Source of the DNA: an uncultured Azospirillum sp.
GTDB lineage: Bacteria > Pseudomonadota > Alphaproteobacteria > RF32 > CAG-239
Direction: 5' to 3'
NCBI GenBank assembly: GCA_946184595.1
Contig: CAMHFM010000029.1
Coordinates: forward strand, 1 to 8,273
DNA length: 8,273 bases
Part shown: positions 5,459 through 8,273 of the stretch, one piece after another
Layout: every line of letters starts with the position of its first letter
Position numbering within the stretch: position 1 is the first letter of the stretch
Notes under the pieces: generated by a model
The model's database searches: none
What the model saw: the letters and a program-made list of their open reading frames with translations, nothing else
What the model was told of the DNA's origin: nothing
Made by a program: the position numbers and the translations under genes

Positions 5459-6379
5459 CTATTCCATTTTCAGACCCCAAATATCATAACGCTGTTTATC
5501 GTTTCCCCAATCAGGACGAACTTTTACAAACAAAAATAAATGTATCCGTTCCTCCAGTAAACGCTCTAACTCTAAACGTGCCGCTTGTCCAATTTTTTTA
5601 ATCATCGCACCGTTTTTGCCGACAATAATAATTTTTTGATTATCTTTCTCTACATAGATTGTCATTTCAGCACGAATAGAACCATCTGGCTTGTGTTCCC
5701 ACAATTCCGGTTCAACTGTTAAAGCATAAGGAATCTCTTGTCGCAGATATAAAAACAATTTCTCGCGCACCAACTCTGCCGCCAATAATTTCAACGGCAT
5801 ATCAGACATTTGTTCTTCAGGATAATACCAAGGACTAACAGGTAAATGAGAAGCTAAATAATGATAAAAATCATCAATATTTTTACCTGTAACGGCTGAA
5901 ATCATAAAAGTTTCAACAAAAGCATAAGTTTGATTTAGTAATTTACTTAATTCTAATAACTTTTCTTTTTGATGAATTTCATCAACTTTATTTAAAACTA
6001 AAACGGCTTGAACTTTATCTTTTTTCAATTGAGCAACAATTGCTTGTGTTTCTTCATCAAAACCACGCTTTGCATCAACAACTATCGCCACAATATCAGC
6101 ATCTTTAACACTACCCCAAGCAGATGTTACCATCGCCTTATCTAAACGACGTTTCGGTTTAAAAATACCGGGAGTATCTAAGAAAATAATTTGCGTATTT
6201 TCAAAAATACCAATTCCTTTGATCATGGTCCGAGTTGTTTGAACTTTAGGCGAAACGATAGAAACTTTACTTCCAACAAAATGATTGGTAATTGTTGATT
6301 TTCCGGCATTAGGAGCACCGATAAGCGCAACATAACCACAACGTGTTTCTGATGTTTCTTCCTTTTGCTCTGCCATCAT
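5459..6379 (-). CDS. era: Ribosome-assembly GTPase Era
   Basis: A GTPase that binds 16S rRNA near its 3' end and guides late 30S assembly. Its 306 residues match the family. The GTPase motifs are G1 GAPNAGKST (21-29), G2 within QTTR (47-50), G3 DTPG (68-71), G4 NKVD (130-133) and G5 ISA (160-162). The C-terminal KH RNA-binding domain covers about 205-295, with the GKNG loop at 254-257. The first ATG overlaps the rnc stop (TCAT on the plus strand at 6376-6379, ATGA when read on the gene strand); a second ATG follows directly. GGAAAAGA at the end of rnc serves as ribosome-binding site, so translation is probably coupled to rnc. In many alphaproteobacteria recO follows era; here secA converges instead and a terminator closes the operon. 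Confidence 0.97.
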   Translation of the reverse strand: MMAEQKEETSETRCGYVALIGAPNAGKSTITNHFVGSKVSIVSPKVQTTRTMIKGIGIFENTQIIFLDTPGIFKPKRRLDKAMVTSAWGSVKDADIVAIVVDAKRGFDEETQAIVAQLKKDKVQAVLVLNKVDEIHQKEKLLELSKLLNQTYAFVETFMISAVTGKNIDDFYHYLASHLPVSPWYYPEEQMSDMPLKLLAAELVREKLFLYLRQEIPYALTVEPELWEHKPDGSIRAEMTIYVEKDNQKIIIVGKNGAMIKKIGQAARLELERLLEERIHLFLFVKVRPDWGNDKQRYDIWGLKME

Positions 6380-7032
6380 TTCTTTTCCAATATACTGATC
6401 ATTTTTGCGGCCGCAGCCTGTTCTGCCAATTTTTTATTATGTCCACTTCCTGACTGCGGAGGCAAATCATCAATTCTCACTTCCATAACAAAAGTAGGTT
6501 CATGTTCACTTCCTGTCCGAGAAAGCTCTTGATAAACAGGCGTCGAATGTCCGTTAGCATGGGCAATTTCTTGAAGTCTGGTTTTAAAATCTTTCGGCGG
6601 TGTCATATCTTTATGCAACAATTTTTGCCAATGTGTTTGCACAAAAGCCAATGCTTCTTCACATCCTGCATCAATAAAAATAGCACCAATAACCGCTTCA
6701 CAAACATCGCATAAAACATTTTCATTTTCACGAATATCTTCTGTTGCTACCGATATATATTTATCCAAGCCGAGCTGACGAGCAACTTCTGCAACTGTTT
6801 CTTTACAAACTAAACGAGTTTGACGAGGCGATAAACTTCCCTCTGGTTCATTTGGAAAACTTTTATATAAAGCACTGGCAACAGCAACACCTAAAACTCT
6901 ATCACCCAAAAATTCTAAACGTTCATAATTACTTCCAATATGAGAAGTCACACTACTATGCGTTAACGCCTGACGCAACAATTTATCATTTTTAAAATGA
7001 TATCCCAAAACTTTTTCAAGCTGCTCAAACAT
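6376..7032 (-). CDS. rnc: Ribonuclease III
   Basis: A double-strand-specific endoribonuclease that matures rRNA precursors and cuts structured mRNAs and antisense duplexes; it acts as a homodimer with Mg2+. It has 218 residues, usual for bacteria. The catalytic domain holds the signature NYERLEFLGDRVLG from residue 35; the metal-binding acidic residues are E37, E40, D44, D109 and E112, matching the E. coli set. The double-stranded-RNA-binding domain covers about 148-216, ending in the GSGHNKKLAEQAAAAK region (185-200) with the RNA-contacting Lys pair. It starts 10 bases after the lepB stop, with only a weak ribosome-binding site (AGG nine bases before the ATG), and overlaps era at its end. 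The lepB-rnc-era order is standard. If the structured RNA near 1215 pairs with other RNAs, RNase III would be an obvious processor, but nothing here shows that. Confidence 0.97.
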   Translation of the reverse strand: MFEQLEKVLGYHFKNDKLLRQALTHSSVTSHIGSNYERLEFLGDRVLGVAVASALYKSFPNEPEGSLSPRQTRLVCKETVAEVARQLGLDKYISVATEDIRENENVLCDVCEAVIGAIFIDAGCEEALAFVQTHWQKLLHKDMTPPKDFKTRLQEIAHANGHSTPVYQELSRTGSEHEPTFVMEVRIDDLPPQSGSGHNKKLAEQAAAAKMISILEKK

Positions 7033-7042
7033 TCTTATTTGC

Positions 7043-7771
7043 CTATTTTATAGTATTAAAAAGACGTTTCCACCGAATTTTTTTCGGCCAAATCCATGGT
7101 TTATACCAATCATATTCCGGATTTTGAGAAAAGAACAAGAAACGTGCTCTACCGACTAAATTTTCAAATGGAACAAAACCAACACTCACACGACTATCAT
7201 CTGAACGATCGCGATTATCGCCCATCATAAAATAATGTCCTTCCGGAACGACCAACTCCTCAACATTATCTTCCATTTCATTATCCGAAACTTCCAAAAT
7301 TTTGTGCTTAACACCATTCGGTAACGTTTCTATATATTGATGATATCGTTCAGCATTTCCTTTTGCATCACGCACCACAAAATCTTCTAATTCTTCACGA
7401 GGTAACTGTTGTCCATTAATAAACAAACGTCCTTTTTCAAGTTTAATTTTATCTCCTGGTAAACCAATAACTCTTTTAATAAAATCTGTTGAGTTATCTT
7501 GAGGATATTTAAAGATAACAACATCACCCTGTTTAGGCTCATCTGCCCAAATACGTCCTTCAAACAAAGGCATACTGAAAGGAAAAGAATGTTTCGAATA
7601 ACCATACGTATATTTGGAAACAAATAAAAAATCTCCAACATATAAAGTTGGATACATTGATCCTGAAGGAATTTTAAAAGGTTCTACCCAAAATGTTCTG
7701 ATTAAAACCGCAATTAAAATAGCATATACTAATGTTTTAACGGTATCTACCCAACTTTCTTCTTCCTGCAT
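7043..7771 (-). CDS. lepB: Signal peptidase I
   Basis: A membrane-anchored serine protease that cuts signal peptides from exported proteins at the outer face of the inner membrane. Its 242 residues fit the alphaproteobacterial type with a single N-terminal membrane segment (about 10-27). The catalytic Ser is S38 in PSGSMYPTL (35-43) and the general base is K99 in DFIKRVIGLPGD (96-107). The box GDNRDRSDDSR (174-184) is conserved. The catalytic part faces the periplasm; there is no second membrane segment of the E. coli kind. An AAGAAGA ribosome-binding site precedes ATG 7771. It follows acpS after 76 bases, which may contain its own promoter, and is followed by rnc after 10 bases, so lepB-rnc-era should be co-transcribed. 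Clients within this window include the parvulin precursor. Confidence 0.96.
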   Translation of the reverse strand: MQEEESWVDTVKTLVYAILIAVLIRTFWVEPFKIPSGSMYPTLYVGDFLFVSKYTYGYSKHSFPFSMPLFEGRIWADEPKQGDVVIFKYPQDNSTDFIKRVIGLPGDKIKLEKGRLFINGQQLPREELEDFVVRDAKGNAERYHQYIETLPNGVKHKILEVSDNEMEDNVEELVVPEGHYFMMGDNRDRSDDSRVSVGFVPFENLVGRARFLFFSQNPEYDWYKPWIWPKKIRWKRLFNTIK

Positions 7772-7810
7772 TATTTTTCTTCTTTACTAAATAAATTAAA
7801 ACTTACGCCC

Positions 7811-7839
7811 ATACTAAACACAATTTAATATCTCTGCAA
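7811..7839 (-). promoter_or_regulatory. Candidate promoter in the acpS-lepB gap
   Basis: Read on the minus strand, TTGCAG (complement of 7834-7839) is 17 bases before TAGTAT (complement of 7811-7816), about 40 bases before the lepB start. The matches are partial. The 76-base gap has no terminator-like stem, so transcription from acpS may also continue into lepB. Confidence 0.3.
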
Positions 7840-7847
7840 CAATAAAG

Positions 7848-8255
7848 TTATAAAAGTTCCACAATAACAAAAGCTTGCGCTAAATCTGCATCATCACTGA
7901 GGCTTAAATGAACTTTGAAATCTTGGTTATTCGTTTTTTCCAGCAATTTATCTAAAGTTCCACCTTCCAGTTCAAAATAAGGCTTTCCTAAATCATCATG
8001 CTTAATCGTAATATCTTTAAGATACATTCCGTCAATAAATCCTGTTCCTAAAGCCTTACTTAAAGCTTCCTTAGCTGCAAATCTTTTTGCCAAAAACCGA
8101 CTAATTTTATCATCATTAGGTTCCTGATCTTCTAACTCTTGCCGTTCATATGGTGAAAGAATATGCTGTTGCATCCCTTTTTTAAAAACCGGAACAATTT
8201 TACTCATCCGAGAAACTCTTACAACATCAACAACTGAGGAAGAATCAACAACCAC
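7848..8255 (-). CDS. acpS: Holo-[acyl-carrier-protein] synthase
   Basis: Transfers the 4'-phosphopantetheine arm of coenzyme A to a serine of acyl carrier protein, activating it for fatty-acid synthesis. The 135-residue frame contains the family core RFLAKRFAAKEALSKALGTG (53-72), with the metal-binding Glu at E63, then DITI, DDLGKPYF (87-94) and HLSLSDD (116-122). The start is GTG 8255, preceded 11 bases earlier by GGAGAG (complement of 8267-8272), but the frame stays open to the window edge, where it would read a run of Val codons, so a longer N-terminus cannot be excluded. The N-terminus is odd: where the family has G-T/S-D-I-V-D, this protein reads SSSVVD (5-10), so the usual metal-binding Asp is replaced by Ser. 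The order acpS-lepB-rnc-era is classical for the class. The identity is firm; full activity is less certain. Confidence 0.9.
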   Translation of the reverse strand: MVVDSSSVVDVVRVSRMSKIVPVFKKGMQQHILSPYERQELEDQEPNDDKISRFLAKRFAAKEALSKALGTGFIDGMYLKDITIKHDDLGKPYFELEGGTLDKLLEKTNNQDFKVHLSLSDDADLAQAFVIVELL

Positions 8256-8273
8256 AACAACTACAACTCTCCA

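Noticed and set aside
1..8273. CRISPR array, insertion sequence or prophage
   Set aside because: No regularly spaced repeats, transposase, integrase or phage structural genes were seen on either strand.

Overview
The window is a stretch of core chromosome from an AT-rich alphaproteobacterium. Three things point there. The minus-strand block acpS-lepB-rnc-era is the classical alphaproteobacterial order. secA lies divergently beside a periplasmic parvulin gene, a pairing common in that class. SecA begins with the alphaproteobacterial-type N-terminus MLGKIARCIFGSANDR and HemW carries 'DLIYARP', where most other bacteria have 'GLPG'. The low G+C and lysine/isoleucine-rich proteins suggest a host-associated or uncultured lineage (inference; no species is named).

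Layout. 1-67: a short, comparatively GC-rich edge sequence that could not be assigned. 68-1174 (+): hemW, a radical-SAM heme chaperone. 1175-1395: no protein gene, but a densely base-paired RNA (about 1215-1368) ending in a strong intrinsic terminator, followed by the ribosome-binding site of a 71-residue XRE-like HTH protein (1396-1611, +). 1612-1718: a hairpin and a bidirectional terminator serving both the HTH gene and the converging ppiC gene. 1719-2522 (-): exported parvulin-type prolyl isomerase. 2523-2700: divergent promoter region. 2701-5427 (+): secA, full length with a zinc-binding tail. 5428-5458: terminator shared by secA and era. 5459-7771 (-): lepB-rnc-era, a tight cluster with a 10-nt gap and a stop/start overlap. 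7848-8255 (-): acpS at the right edge.

How the genes work together. SecA drives preproteins through SecYEG, LepB removes their signal peptides and the parvulin helps exported proteins fold, so half the window serves protein export. RNase III and Era process and assemble ribosomal RNA and small subunits. AcpS activates acyl carrier protein for lipid synthesis, and HemW delivers heme. All are housekeeping functions.

The only accessory-looking part is 1171-1702. There a structured RNA with alternative pairings, a terminator and a small DNA-binding protein gene form a compact unit. It could be an attenuated leader controlling the HTH gene or a separate small RNA. I do not recognise it as a known RNA family, and it is the best candidate here for something undescribed. 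The second oddity is the N-terminus of AcpS, where the conserved metal-binding Asp appears to be Ser.
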